Position numbers and translations under genes: made by a program
Assembly: GCA_018623995.1 (NCBI GenBank)
Contig: JAAZUV010000011.1
Coordinates: 1-19,204 of the forward strand
Origin: Methanobacteriota archaeon
GTDB taxonomy: Archaea > Thermoplasmatota > Poseidoniia > Poseidoniales > Poseidoniaceae
Length of the DNA stretch: 19,204 bases
Direction of reading: 5' to 3'
Shown here: positions 1 to 6,976 of the stretch, in pieces
Numbering within the stretch: position 1 is the first letter of the stretch
Layout: each line of letters starts with the position of its first letter
Notes under the pieces: generated by a model
Seen by the model: only the letters and a program-made list of their open reading frames with translations
Database searches by the model: none
Told to the model about the DNA's origin: nothing

Positions 1-368
1 ACATCGATCATCGAGGCATTCGGAACACCAAGAATCTCGGTCTCAGATACTACAGCGAAAATCATGTCATCGATAATGAAACCCTCTTTGTCGAGAAAAT
101 GTGTGTATGCACAGCGACCTACGGTGATCGAGGAAACCTTCTGTGTAGCAACGGTTTCAAGCCATTCACGTACATTTGGGCCAGAAAATCGGAATGTGCC
201 CATGTGAGAGACATCGAAGAGACCGGCCGATTCTCGGGTTGCGAGATGCTCAGCCTTGATATTCGAATACCAAATAGGCAATTCAAAACCATGGAAATCA
301 ACAATGTTCCCTCCGAGGGCAACGTGCTCATCGTACAACGCAGTTCGAATCAGTTCTCCATCGCTCAT
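1..368 (-). CDS. gcvT: Glycine cleavage system T protein (aminomethyltransferase), N-terminal 122 residues, truncated by window edge
   Basis: GcvT takes the aminomethyl group from the lipoyl arm of GcvH, passes the methylene group to tetrahydrofolate and releases ammonia. Reading the minus strand from the ATG at 368 gives an open frame to the left edge. It carries the family N-terminus: a GFELPIWY segment (residues 27-34), EHLATRESAGLFDVSHMG (40-57) and GFIIDDMIF (96-104), which contains the Asp pair expected to hold the catalytic Asp. It then reaches a PNASM segment (116-120) like the family's VxNA(S/A)N region. The gene starts 16 nt after the stop of the upstream PLP decarboxylase, and an AGGATAGGATAGGA purine-rich stretch just before the ATG can serve as ribosome-binding site, so the two are probably co-transcribed. 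The rest of the gene, and possibly gcvH and gcvP, lie outside the window. Confidence 0.93.
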   Translation of the reverse strand, partial: MSDGELIRTALYDEHVALGGNIVDFHGFELPIWYSNIKAEHLATRESAGLFDVSHMGTFRFSGPNVREWLETVATQKVSSITVGRCAYTHFLDKEGFIIDDMIFAVVSETEILGVPNASMID

Positions 369-384
369 TCCTATCCTATCCTAA

Positions 385-1800
385 TTATCGTTGGGGCAAA
401 CCTCGCTCAATATCCTTTCCAAGGGACACCACCCGGTCCAAGAAGGCATCAAGCGAAGATTCTGTGATATTGCGGTTCGCTATGACTGAGCGTAAGATGA
501 TCTTCCCGTCAACCGTACTACGACTGACCATAAATCGACCGTCCTGAACGAGACGTTCACGCAATTCAGCGTTCATTCGGTTGAGTTCTTCCTCAGGAGA
601 ATCACCGACATAGCGGAAGCAAACATTGGTCCACATTCGGTCACTGACCATTTCCAACGCATCGTGATTCTCGATGCGCTTCTGTAAGTGGTCAGCCAAA
701 TCCATGAACCGTTCAAGCATCGAAGCCCATCCAGCATCGCCAATCTCACGCCATGCAAGCCATAGCTTGAGTGCATCGTTTCGTCGCCCGCATTGAAGTG
801 AAAATCGTCCTAGATCAACATCTGCTCCGGTGTCGTGATAGAGATAATGAGCGGTTTGACCGGTCGAACAAACGGCCCGCAAAATATCTGCGTCTTTGAC
901 AATGAAGGCTGAACAAATCAGGGGTATACCCATCATCTTGTGCGCATCCCAGCAAAAACTGTCAGCGAGTTCAATTCCATCCATCAGCGAACGATAACGT
1001 GATGAAAAGAGGCAAGACCCGCCCCATGCAGCATCCACATGCAACCATAAGTTGTGTTTGTGAGCAACCCCTGCAATCTCACGCAGCGGGTCAAAACTAC
1101 CTCGAACGGTCGTCCCACTTGTAGCCAATACCGCAAATGGGATTTGATCGCTATTCAGGGCACGCCGAATCTCCTCTTCCAGTGCTTCAGGCAGCATTTG
1201 TCCCTCGTCATTGCATCGGACTTTGATTAAATTCGAGTGCCCTATGCCAATTACATTCGATGCTATGCTAAATGAATAATGCGATTCTTCTGAGACGAAA
1301 GCAACCATTTTCGTACCATCAAATCCAGAATGAGAAGAAAGTGGAATCTTGGCCTGTCGTGCGCACAACATACCGAGGAGATTTCCGTTTGAACCACCGG
1401 TCGTCAGGGTTCCTTGACTGGTTCCAAAGTCAGCAAGTTCCGCCATACGCTTGAGAATGGTGGATTCGATTAAGGTTGCAATAGGTGCAATCTCGTATGT
1501 GTACATCGCCGTATTAGTTGCAGCCGTCACCAATTCACCTGCGATTGAGGCAATCGAGAGCCCACCCCAAAGAGGATTCATGAAACCTGGTGCCGTTGTG
1601 CGAACAGAATGACGTAGAACGGATTCGATATCATCCAAGGCAGCTTCGAGACCTCGGCCTTCAAGTGGCAACTTGAGATCGGTCGTCTTTCCAAGCGATT
1701 GTGGAGGTTCTACAAATCGAATGCTCGACTCAGTTTGACTTGCAGCGAGAAAGTCCTTGACGCGAGTAAGGACATCGTCGAGGAACTGCTCCGCCTCCAT
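385..1800 (-). CDS. Group II PLP-dependent decarboxylase (glutamate / cysteine sulfinate / aspartate decarboxylase-like)
   Basis: A cytosolic fold-type I PLP enzyme that removes the alpha-carboxyl group from an amino acid. Counting from the ATG at 1800 (471 residues), visible motifs are TTGGSNGN (133-140) for phosphate binding, ESHYS with the ring-stacking His near 174, SGTT near 228-231, HVDAAWGG with the PLP-nitrogen Asp near 256, and DAHKMMGIPLICSA with the Schiff-base Lys near 288. The stretch from HKMMG through LQCGRRNDALKLWLAW closely resembles animal-type glutamate and cysteine sulfinate decarboxylases; the sequence does not settle which substrate is used. The start is uncertain. The frame stays open to an ATG at 1872, but a strong GGAGGGGAGGA site lies inside that extension and points to an ATG at 1838 in another frame (see findings). 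The stop is 16 nt from gcvT. Confidence 0.9.
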   Translation of the reverse strand: MEAEQFLDDVLTRVKDFLAASQTESSIRFVEPPQSLGKTTDLKLPLEGRGLEAALDDIESVLRHSVRTTAPGFMNPLWGGLSIASIAGELVTAATNTAMYTYEIAPIATLIESTILKRMAELADFGTSQGTLTTGGSNGNLLGMLCARQAKIPLSSHSGFDGTKMVAFVSEESHYSFSIASNVIGIGHSNLIKVRCNDEGQMLPEALEEEIRRALNSDQIPFAVLATSGTTVRGSFDPLREIAGVAHKHNLWLHVDAAWGGSCLFSSRYRSLMDGIELADSFCWDAHKMMGIPLICSAFIVKDADILRAVCSTGQTAHYLYHDTGADVDLGRFSLQCGRRNDALKLWLAWREIGDAGWASMLERFMDLADHLQKRIENHDALEMVSDRMWTNVCFRYVGDSPEEELNRMNAELRERLVQDGRFMVSRSTVDGKIILRSVIANRNITESSLDAFLDRVVSLGKDIERGLPQR

Positions 1801-1838
1801 GGTGTTTCGTGGCCAAAGCGGTCTTTGAAGATGGTCAT
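1710..1838 (-). other. Short out-of-frame reading frame behind the best ribosome-binding site, overlapping the decarboxylase 5' end
   Basis: The ATG at 1838 is preceded by GGAGGGGAGGA (1843-1853) at good spacing, the best Shine-Dalgarno sequence near this gene. Its frame gives a 42-residue product beginning MTIFKDRFGHETPW and stopping with TAG at 1710. This frame is shifted relative to the decarboxylase, whose ATG at 1800 lies within it. The first 13 residues look like an ordinary protein N-terminus, while the later part is Ser-rich and looks like shadow coding. The simplest reading is that the true decarboxylase starts at 1838 and a single base is missing from this copy near 1801. A real leader peptide or a programmed frameshift is possible but less likely. 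Confidence 0.4.
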
Positions 1839-1842
1839 TTAT

Positions 1843-1853
1843 TCCTCCCCTCC
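1843..1853 (-). promoter_or_regulatory. Strong Shine-Dalgarno site for the decarboxylase transcript
   Basis: GGAGGGGAGGA on the minus strand lies 4-10 nt upstream of the ATG at 1838, depending on which GGAG is counted. It matches the archaeal anti-Shine-Dalgarno core. It matters because it favours neither in-frame start of the decarboxylase (1872 or 1800). Confidence 0.6.
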
Positions 1854-1916
1854 AAATATATGCATATTGCATTTTTCTTTACATAATTTGAATAACTCTC
1901 TAGCCTTCGCAAGCTC
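1854..1916. promoter_or_regulatory. Divergent promoter region of thiR and the decarboxylase, with a candidate operator palindrome
   Basis: This A+T-rich stretch separates the start of thiR (1917, plus) from the leader of the decarboxylase (minus). For thiR, TTTACATAAT at 1878-1887 is a plausible TATA box; about 26 nt downstream is close to the ATG, so the message may be leaderless, and no clear Shine-Dalgarno site is seen. A perfect 10-bp palindrome ATATGCATAT lies at 1858-1867. ThiR-type regulators are known to control thiamine genes and often their own operon, so this is a reasonable place for an operator, but the binding sequence was not tested. The palindrome could equally be part of the TATA element of the minus-strand gene. 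Confidence 0.4.
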
Positions 1917-2780
1917 ATGCTAGGAGAAACCGGAGGCGCATGGCTCAACCGCCTGCACATGCAACTTGCACGAGAACTACGTGGCCAGGGATGGTCCCAA
2001 ATGAACATCGCATCGATACTCGGCACAACCCAAAGTACCATTTCGCGACAATATCAGAAAGGTATCGTGGACTTGCCTGGTTCTGCAGATGAACTCACTG
2101 TTGACGGATGGGCCAAGGAAATTGCAGGAGGATTGTTGTCTGTTGGCCAAAGCGAAGAATTGCTGCGGCAACGATTCATTGTGGAATTCCAATTCACTGG
2201 AAATCAAGTACTCCGATTTGACAAGACCTTGACTGGATTGGACCTCGAAGTTGACCAAAACGAGCATGCTTTGATTCGACGACTCGAGTGGGCCATTGGG
2301 CGACTTGATGCTCGACTGCTCCTACCGGTTCTTCCAAAGGTTGGCATGAATATTGCAGCCTGTCTTAATACTGCAACCAATCCAGAGGATGTCGCAGCAG
2401 TGCCTGGTAAAATCAACGCTGTAGAGGGAGAACTTAGAACCCATAGCAAACCACAGTTTGGCTCGTCAAAGCATCTTGCTGAAATGCTGCTTGAAGCACG
2501 CAAAAACGATCCATCAAAGTCTGCTATAATGAACATTCGACCGCCTGGTGATTACGAGGGAACAGACATCGATGCAGTCCAAGAAGCATGCAATCAACTC
2601 GGTTGGGAACTTGCTGATGCAGATCGCTCTGGTCTCGAAGATTCAAGCTCAACCATCGATGTCATCCTCGACATCGGGGATTTTGGATGGGAACCCTCGC
2701 TCTATATCGTCGGAACAAGCCCCTTGGATGTCGTCGATCGTTGCCACAGACTCATCAATGCGCTGGGAGGTATGGCATGA
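1917..2780 (+). CDS. thiR: ThiR-type transcriptional regulator of thiamine genes (HTH plus ThiN domain)
   Basis: A 287-residue cytosolic DNA-binding regulator. Residues about 15-50 (QLARELRGQGWSQMNIASIL, then TTQSTISRQY) form a helix-turn-helix with the recognition helix after TTQSTIS. Residues about 60-130 are a less recognisable helical linker. From about 136 the protein matches the ThiN family: LPKVGMNIAACL, NPEDVAAVPGKI, PQFGSSKHLAEMLLEAR, SAIMNIRPP, and near the end DIGDFGWEPSLYIVG. ThiN domains are found as the TMP synthase part of ThiDN and, fused to an HTH, as the ligand-sensing part of archaeal thiamine regulators; the architecture here fits the regulator. It is the first gene of the thiBPQ operon and its stop overlaps the thiB start (ATGA), so autoregulation and repression of uptake by thiamine phosphates are likely (inference). 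Confidence 0.88.
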   Translation: MLGETGGAWLNRLHMQLARELRGQGWSQMNIASILGTTQSTISRQYQKGIVDLPGSADELTVDGWAKEIAGGLLSVGQSEELLRQRFIVEFQFTGNQVLRFDKTLTGLDLEVDQNEHALIRRLEWAIGRLDARLLLPVLPKVGMNIAACLNTATNPEDVAAVPGKINAVEGELRTHSKPQFGSSKHLAEMLLEARKNDPSKSAIMNIRPPGDYEGTDIDAVQEACNQLGWELADADRSGLEDSSSTIDVILDIGDFGWEPSLYIVGTSPLDVVDRCHRLINALGGMA

Positions 2781-3883
2781 TTCGAACTGGTTTCATTCTA
2801 CTCGTCCTTCTTTTCGCACCGCTCTCGGGTTGTTTGAGTACAGACAGCATTAGCGATAAGTGCGTGATAACAACATCGTCCGATGACAAGACACTCACCG
2901 TTGTTACCTACGACATTATTGCATTGAGTGATGAAGTGCTTCAAGAGTTTACCAATCAGACAGGGTACAGCATCGAGATGATACGGACAGACGATGCAGG
3001 CGGCATCCTTGAGCAACTTCTCCTGACGAAGGAAGCACCTCAAGCCGATCTCGCCTTGGGCCTTGACAACACATACCTGCAAACTGCACTGGACAATTGT
3101 CTTCTTGCACCACACTCTGCAACACTGCCGGATCTTGACCCACAAGCCCTTGTCCCGTATGCAGGAAACATGGCCGTACCGTTCGATCAAGGCTACGTTT
3201 GCCTCAACGTGGACACACAAGCTCTGGAAGAAAACAACGTGTCCTATCCAACCACACTTGAGGAATTGCTCAACGAGGAGTGGAAAGGTAGAACCGCATT
3301 CCCAAGCCCAACAACATCCTCGCCCGGACGTGCCTTCATGACGGCTACAATCGATTACTTCGAACAACAATCCAACATGGATGCAATGGAGTGGTGGGAA
3401 GCCATGGCAGACAACGACGCCATCTTTACCTCTGGCTGGACAGAGGCGTATGAAACACATTACAGCGGAGGCTATGGCGTCTGGGGTGAAGGTCACATCG
3501 GTGATGCTTGGCTCACCGTTTCCTATTGCCACTCGCCTGGTGTCGAAGCCTACTATGGAGGAAATTACACCATCTCCAGTGCACTCGACATCGATTACGC
3601 ATCCTTCCATCAAGTTGAATATGCTGCGAAAGTCAATGGTGGTGGTTCACAATCCGCTGTAGATGCGTTCATCGAATTCCTTCTGAGTGAAGAGATCAAC
3701 ATCAATATGCCAGAAAACAATCTCATGTATTCCGTGCTTGAAGGCCAAGATCTGCCAGAGACGGATGGATACAGGTACCACAGCCCAGTGCCAACTCAAC
3801 CTTCTGAGATCACCACAGAGCGCATCGATGATGAAATGGAAACATGGCTCATGGATTGGCGAAAGGCAACCCAGGCTCTCTGA
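2777..3883 (+). CDS. thiB: Thiamine ABC transporter substrate-binding lipoprotein
   Basis: This 368-residue protein captures thiamine (in characterised ThiB proteins also TMP and TPP) outside the membrane and delivers it to ThiP. The start at 2777 is chosen because it gives a classic lipoprotein signal, MIRTGFILLVLLFAPLSGC, with the lipidation Cys at 19, and because ATGA overlaps the thiR stop; an upstream in-frame ATG at 2687 would add unrelated residues inside thiR. The mature part begins with TLTVVTYD, and QADLALGLDNTYLQ further on is typical of the ThiB/TbpA branch of type 2 solute-binding proteins. Trp and Tyr residues such as EWWEAMA, SGWTEAYE and GGYGVWGEGHIG fit aromatic stacking on thiamine (inference). 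The thiP gene follows after 9 nt. Confidence 0.9.
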   Translation: MIRTGFILLVLLFAPLSGCLSTDSISDKCVITTSSDDKTLTVVTYDIIALSDEVLQEFTNQTGYSIEMIRTDDAGGILEQLLLTKEAPQADLALGLDNTYLQTALDNCLLAPHSATLPDLDPQALVPYAGNMAVPFDQGYVCLNVDTQALEENNVSYPTTLEELLNEEWKGRTAFPSPTTSSPGRAFMTATIDYFEQQSNMDAMEWWEAMADNDAIFTSGWTEAYETHYSGGYGVWGEGHIGDAWLTVSYCHSPGVEAYYGGNYTISSALDIDYASFHQVEYAAKVNGGGSQSAVDAFIEFLLSEEININMPENNLMYSVLEGQDLPETDGYRYHSPVPTQPSEITTERIDDEMETWLMDWRKATQAL

Positions 3884-3892
3884 GTTGAAAGC

Positions 3893-5620
3893 ATGAATAC
3901 GACTGTTGGGCGGGGCGTTCCTGTAGCCTTGTACCTTGCAATGATTCTCGTACCGCTCGTTTTAGCGCTCGAGCGGTTGATGTTCGTCACAGGTATGAAT
4001 CCGATTCAGGCGATTTTCCATCTTGATGAACACCCCTTTGGTGTGGATGCTGTTGTCTTCACGTTCGTACAAGCCATCCTATCCGCGACCCTTACACTCA
4101 TGCTCGGCCTACCCATTGCATGGTGGTTGGGGCGATACGAATGGAAACGTGTAGGCATCATTAGAGCAGCGTTAACACTTCCATTCGTAACTCCAACCGT
4201 CGTAGCAGCAATGGGCTTTCTCGCTCTGATTAAGGAAGGAGGTTTGCTGGATTCCATTGGAATCGATTTACGCAATGAGACAGGAATTGTCGGTTCGTTT
4301 TCTTCGATGATCGGAGTGGAACACTCTGGCCACATCATTGCCTTGCTTCTGGCCCACGCATGGTTCAATCTTGCACTTGTCATTCGATTTGTGGAACCAA
4401 AGATATCGACACTCCCTCCTCGATACGAGGATGCGTTTCGCATGCTTCCCATCGGCCATGGTCGAGTGAACCGTTTGACACAATTTTGGTGGCCCATGCT
4501 TCGAACGTCGATCCTCTCTGCATTCGTATTCACGTTCATATTCTCATTCACCTCGTTTGCACTTGTTCGATGGCTCGCTCCAAACATGTGGACGCTTGAA
4601 GCACTCATGGCGGTTGAAGGAGGAGCAGCAGGGATTCCTGGTTATCGTGTCGATGTCAGCGTACTCGTCCTTGGTGGAGCGACGCTTCAGGGGCTTGTCC
4701 TTCTGTCCGCCCTTGCACTTGCTGGACGATGGCAGCAAAAACAATCCAACGAAATTGAACTCGTCTCAGAAAATTTCTCAAGAAATTACATTGGCAAGCC
4801 AACAACAGTCCCACGAATCGGCGTCTTTGTTGCCACCGTCTACGCTTTGACACCGCTCTTCCTCATGGTTCTTTCATCCGTTCGGATTCGGAACCGAACT
4901 TCGGATTCGTATCGATGGAGTTTGGACGCATGGGATTACGCGTTCAGAGGCGATCTTACGTATGCATCGATACCTGAGGCACTGACAAATTCCTTGGTAT
5001 ATGCATTTGGATGTCTGGTCATGTCCTGTATCCTCGGATTCTTTGTTGCACAATCCATCCACAGTCTCGAACAAAACGGTCGAACTCGATTTGCTCAAGT
5101 TGTCGACCTTCTGTCCATGCTTCCGCTCGCTCTCTCAGGCGTTATGGTCGGCTTGGGTGTTCTCCTCGGCATTCTGAAGATTTGGCCAGTCCTGTTCTCG
5201 TGGTATGCCTTGCCAATCCTGCCGCATGCTATGCTTACGACACCCTTTGTTGTGCGCATACTGCTTCCAGCGATGCGTGAAATTGATTCTGATTACGATG
5301 ATGCAGGTAAGGTTCTCGGTTATACCATAATGCAGCGCTTTGTCCGAATCAAACTTCCACTTCTGAAGCCACAAATCGTTGTTGCGGCAGCCTTGTCAAT
5401 GGCGTTCTCGTTAGGAGAATTCGGAGCATCCTGGATCCTCTTGCGTTCAGGAGCTTGGGACACATTACCTGTCTTGGTCGATCAGTTGATGTCCAGACCG
5501 AAATACTTCGAGCTTGTCGAACCAATCGCCATGGCTACTGCGACCGTTCTCATGTGCATGACATTCCTATTGTTTGTTATCGCTGAACGGTTTCGCAGTC
5601 ATCAAGGGGGTGGTTTCTGA
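3893..5620 (+). CDS. thiP: Thiamine ABC transporter permease, two fused permease domains
   Basis: A 575-residue polytopic membrane protein that forms the thiamine channel and couples to the ThiQ ATPase. As in bacterial ThiP, two binding-protein-dependent permease domains are fused. The first covers roughly residues 10-275, the second 305-570. Each has an EAA-type coupling loop: EDAFRMLPIGHGRVNRLTQF at about 179-198, and DSDYDDAGKVLGYTIMQRF at about 465-483. About twelve hydrophobic segments can be seen. The start lies 9 nt after the thiB stop. The stop overlaps the thiQ start by one base (TGATG), and GGGGGTGG before it can act as ribosome-binding site for thiQ, so translation is probably coupled. 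Confidence 0.92.
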   Translation: MNTTVGRGVPVALYLAMILVPLVLALERLMFVTGMNPIQAIFHLDEHPFGVDAVVFTFVQAILSATLTLMLGLPIAWWLGRYEWKRVGIIRAALTLPFVTPTVVAAMGFLALIKEGGLLDSIGIDLRNETGIVGSFSSMIGVEHSGHIIALLLAHAWFNLALVIRFVEPKISTLPPRYEDAFRMLPIGHGRVNRLTQFWWPMLRTSILSAFVFTFIFSFTSFALVRWLAPNMWTLEALMAVEGGAAGIPGYRVDVSVLVLGGATLQGLVLLSALALAGRWQQKQSNEIELVSENFSRNYIGKPTTVPRIGVFVATVYALTPLFLMVLSSVRIRNRTSDSYRWSLDAWDYAFRGDLTYASIPEALTNSLVYAFGCLVMSCILGFFVAQSIHSLEQNGRTRFAQVVDLLSMLPLALSGVMVGLGVLLGILKIWPVLFSWYALPILPHAMLTTPFVVRILLPAMREIDSDYDDAGKVLGYTIMQRFVRIKLPLLKPQIVVAAALSMAFSLGEFGASWILLRSGAWDTLPVLVDQLMSRPKYFELVEPIAMATATVLMCMTFLLFVIAERFRSHQGGGF

Positions 5621-6264
5621 TGTCCTTGACGATTAAACAACTCAACGTCGTCATCGGTCAATACCACATTCTTGACAATCTGAATCTTCATCTCAAATCC
5701 GATGAAATTGTGGCTATTCTCGGCCCGAGTGGGTGCGGTAAAACGACTTTGTTACGCACGATTGCTGGACTCCAAAAACAACAATCAGGCACTATATCAA
5801 TGAATAATCAACCCATTCAAAACATGCTGTGTGAACACAGAGGCATCGGAATGTTGTTTCAACGACCCGTCTTATTCCCGTTCAAAGATGTACTCGGCAA
5901 CATCCTTTTTGCCTACAAGAGCAAGAAATCATGGAAGATGGATGATGTTCACGAAGTGATGAATGAGATGGGCCTCGTCGGTAAGGAACTACAGAGTATT
6001 GAAACGCTGTCTGGAGGAGAAGCGCAACGTGTTGTTCTTGCAAGAACACTCCTTACCAATCCCAAACTACTCCTCCTTGACGAGCCACTCTCTGCACTCG
6101 ATGTGGATTTACGACGAAAGATTGCTCACGAAATTCGTGCAGTACTAAAATCTCGGTCGATTCCAGCCATCCACGTCACGCACGACCCTGCTGAAGCTGA
6201 GATTATTGGCGATCGAGTCATCCACTGGAAGGAACTGCAATCAGGTGGAGATGATGAGGAGTAG
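5620..6264 (+). CDS. thiQ: Thiamine ABC transporter ATP-binding protein
   Basis: A 214-residue cytosolic ATPase that drives ThiP. All ABC elements are present: Walker A GPSGCGKT (35-42), Q-loop Gln 81 in MLFQRPVLFP, signature LSGGEAQRVVLARTL (130-144), Walker B LLLLDEPLSALD (150-161) and the switch His in HVTHD (188). Its length fits the short ThiQ family, with no extra C-terminal regulatory domain. The assignment to thiamine rests on the neighbours thiR, thiB and thiP, since the ATPase alone would only identify a general importer. The acidic C-terminus (GGDDEE) is encoded where the next gene already starts, so the last 14 bases are shared with it. Confidence 0.93.
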   Translation: MSLTIKQLNVVIGQYHILDNLNLHLKSDEIVAILGPSGCGKTTLLRTIAGLQKQQSGTISMNNQPIQNMLCEHRGIGMLFQRPVLFPFKDVLGNILFAYKSKKSWKMDDVHEVMNEMGLVGKELQSIETLSGGEAQRVVLARTLLTNPKLLLLDEPLSALDVDLRRKIAHEIRAVLKSRSIPAIHVTHDPAEAEIIGDRVIHWKELQSGGDDEE

Positions 6265-6976
6265 GCTACTTGATCCTCGTCCATGGAAGATGTGGGCTTA
6301 TGCATGGAACCATCGAGAGAAAGGAGTTCTACTTCCATCATTCATCGGAGGATTTTTTCTTATTGCCATTGGAATCCCATATGGAATAACCAACAGAGTT
6401 GCTGAATTCATTGGATTAACCGCATTTGATCCAGAACTCTCTCTTGATTCATCCATATCCTACATTCCGATCATGAATATCGCCTATTTCTCGTTCTACA
6501 TCTACTACATTCTCATTCCGTTGTTGGCACGAACGGAAGTGCAGAGAAAGTGTGCCATTATCTTCTCACAACGTCTCTTCATCATGACATTACCTGTGTT
6601 TCTGATATTTCTCGTGCTACCCGTTGAGGTCGATTTGCGCTCCGAAGTAGCAGGCGACGACTTCCTCACAACACTCCTTTCACTCATTCACGGCGTGGAT
6701 CAGCCCTACAATGCTTGGCCAAGTCTCCATGTTGGACACAGTCTGTGTGTTGTTCTAGCAGTACCACTGGTGTACAACATCAACAAATTTGCCCATGCAG
6801 CACTTTGGATCGCATGGCTACTGCTCTCAATGTCAACGATGACAACCCAACAGCACTACCTCTTCGACGTCATAACTGGCATTCTGTTTGCACTTGTTGT
6901 TCACTACAAGTTCATTCGACCAGTCATTACCAAATGCATCGAAGGTGTATACGATGATGCATTTCAACAACTCTAA
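6251..6976 (+). CDS. PAP2-family membrane phosphatase/phosphotransferase (Aur1/inositolphosphotransferase-like)
   Basis: A membrane protein of about 241 residues with roughly six hydrophobic segments. The signature residues are NAWPSLHVGHS (active-site His at about 160) and TQQHYLFDVITG (nucleophilic His at about 202, partner Asp at about 206). These are motifs 2 and 3 of the PAP2 superfamily in the form seen in the PAP2_3/Aur1 branch; the canonical SR-type Arg before motif 3 is replaced (STMTTQQH). Such enzymes remove or transfer phosphate from lipids or small phosphoesters at the membrane surface. The start is ATG 6251 or 6254, behind GGTGGAG; it overlaps thiQ by 14 nt, which ties the gene to the thiamine operon. 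Substrate is unknown. A thiamine phosphate phosphatase role is a context-based guess; a polar-lipid enzyme is the main alternative. The stop overlaps that of the convergent gene. Confidence 0.8.
   Translation: MMRSRLLDPRPWKMWAYAWNHREKGVLLPSFIGGFFLIAIGIPYGITNRVAEFIGLTAFDPELSLDSSISYIPIMNIAYFSFYIYYILIPLLARTEVQRKCAIIFSQRLFIMTLPVFLIFLVLPVEVDLRSEVAGDDFLTTLLSLIHGVDQPYNAWPSLHVGHSLCVVLAVPLVYNINKFAHAALWIAWLLLSMSTMTTQQHYLFDVITGILFALVVHYKFIRPVITKCIEGVYDDAFQQL

Noticed and set aside
2798..3613. Long open frame on the minus strand opposite thiB (271 codons)
   Set aside because: It mirrors the coding frame of a clear ThiB lipoprotein, has many Cys and no recognisable motif, and would fully overlap a gene with strong family evidence.
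4006..4608. Open frame on the minus strand opposite thiP (200 codons)
   Set aside because: Composition is rich in Ser, Arg, Asn and Met with no motif, as expected of an antisense shadow of a membrane-protein gene.
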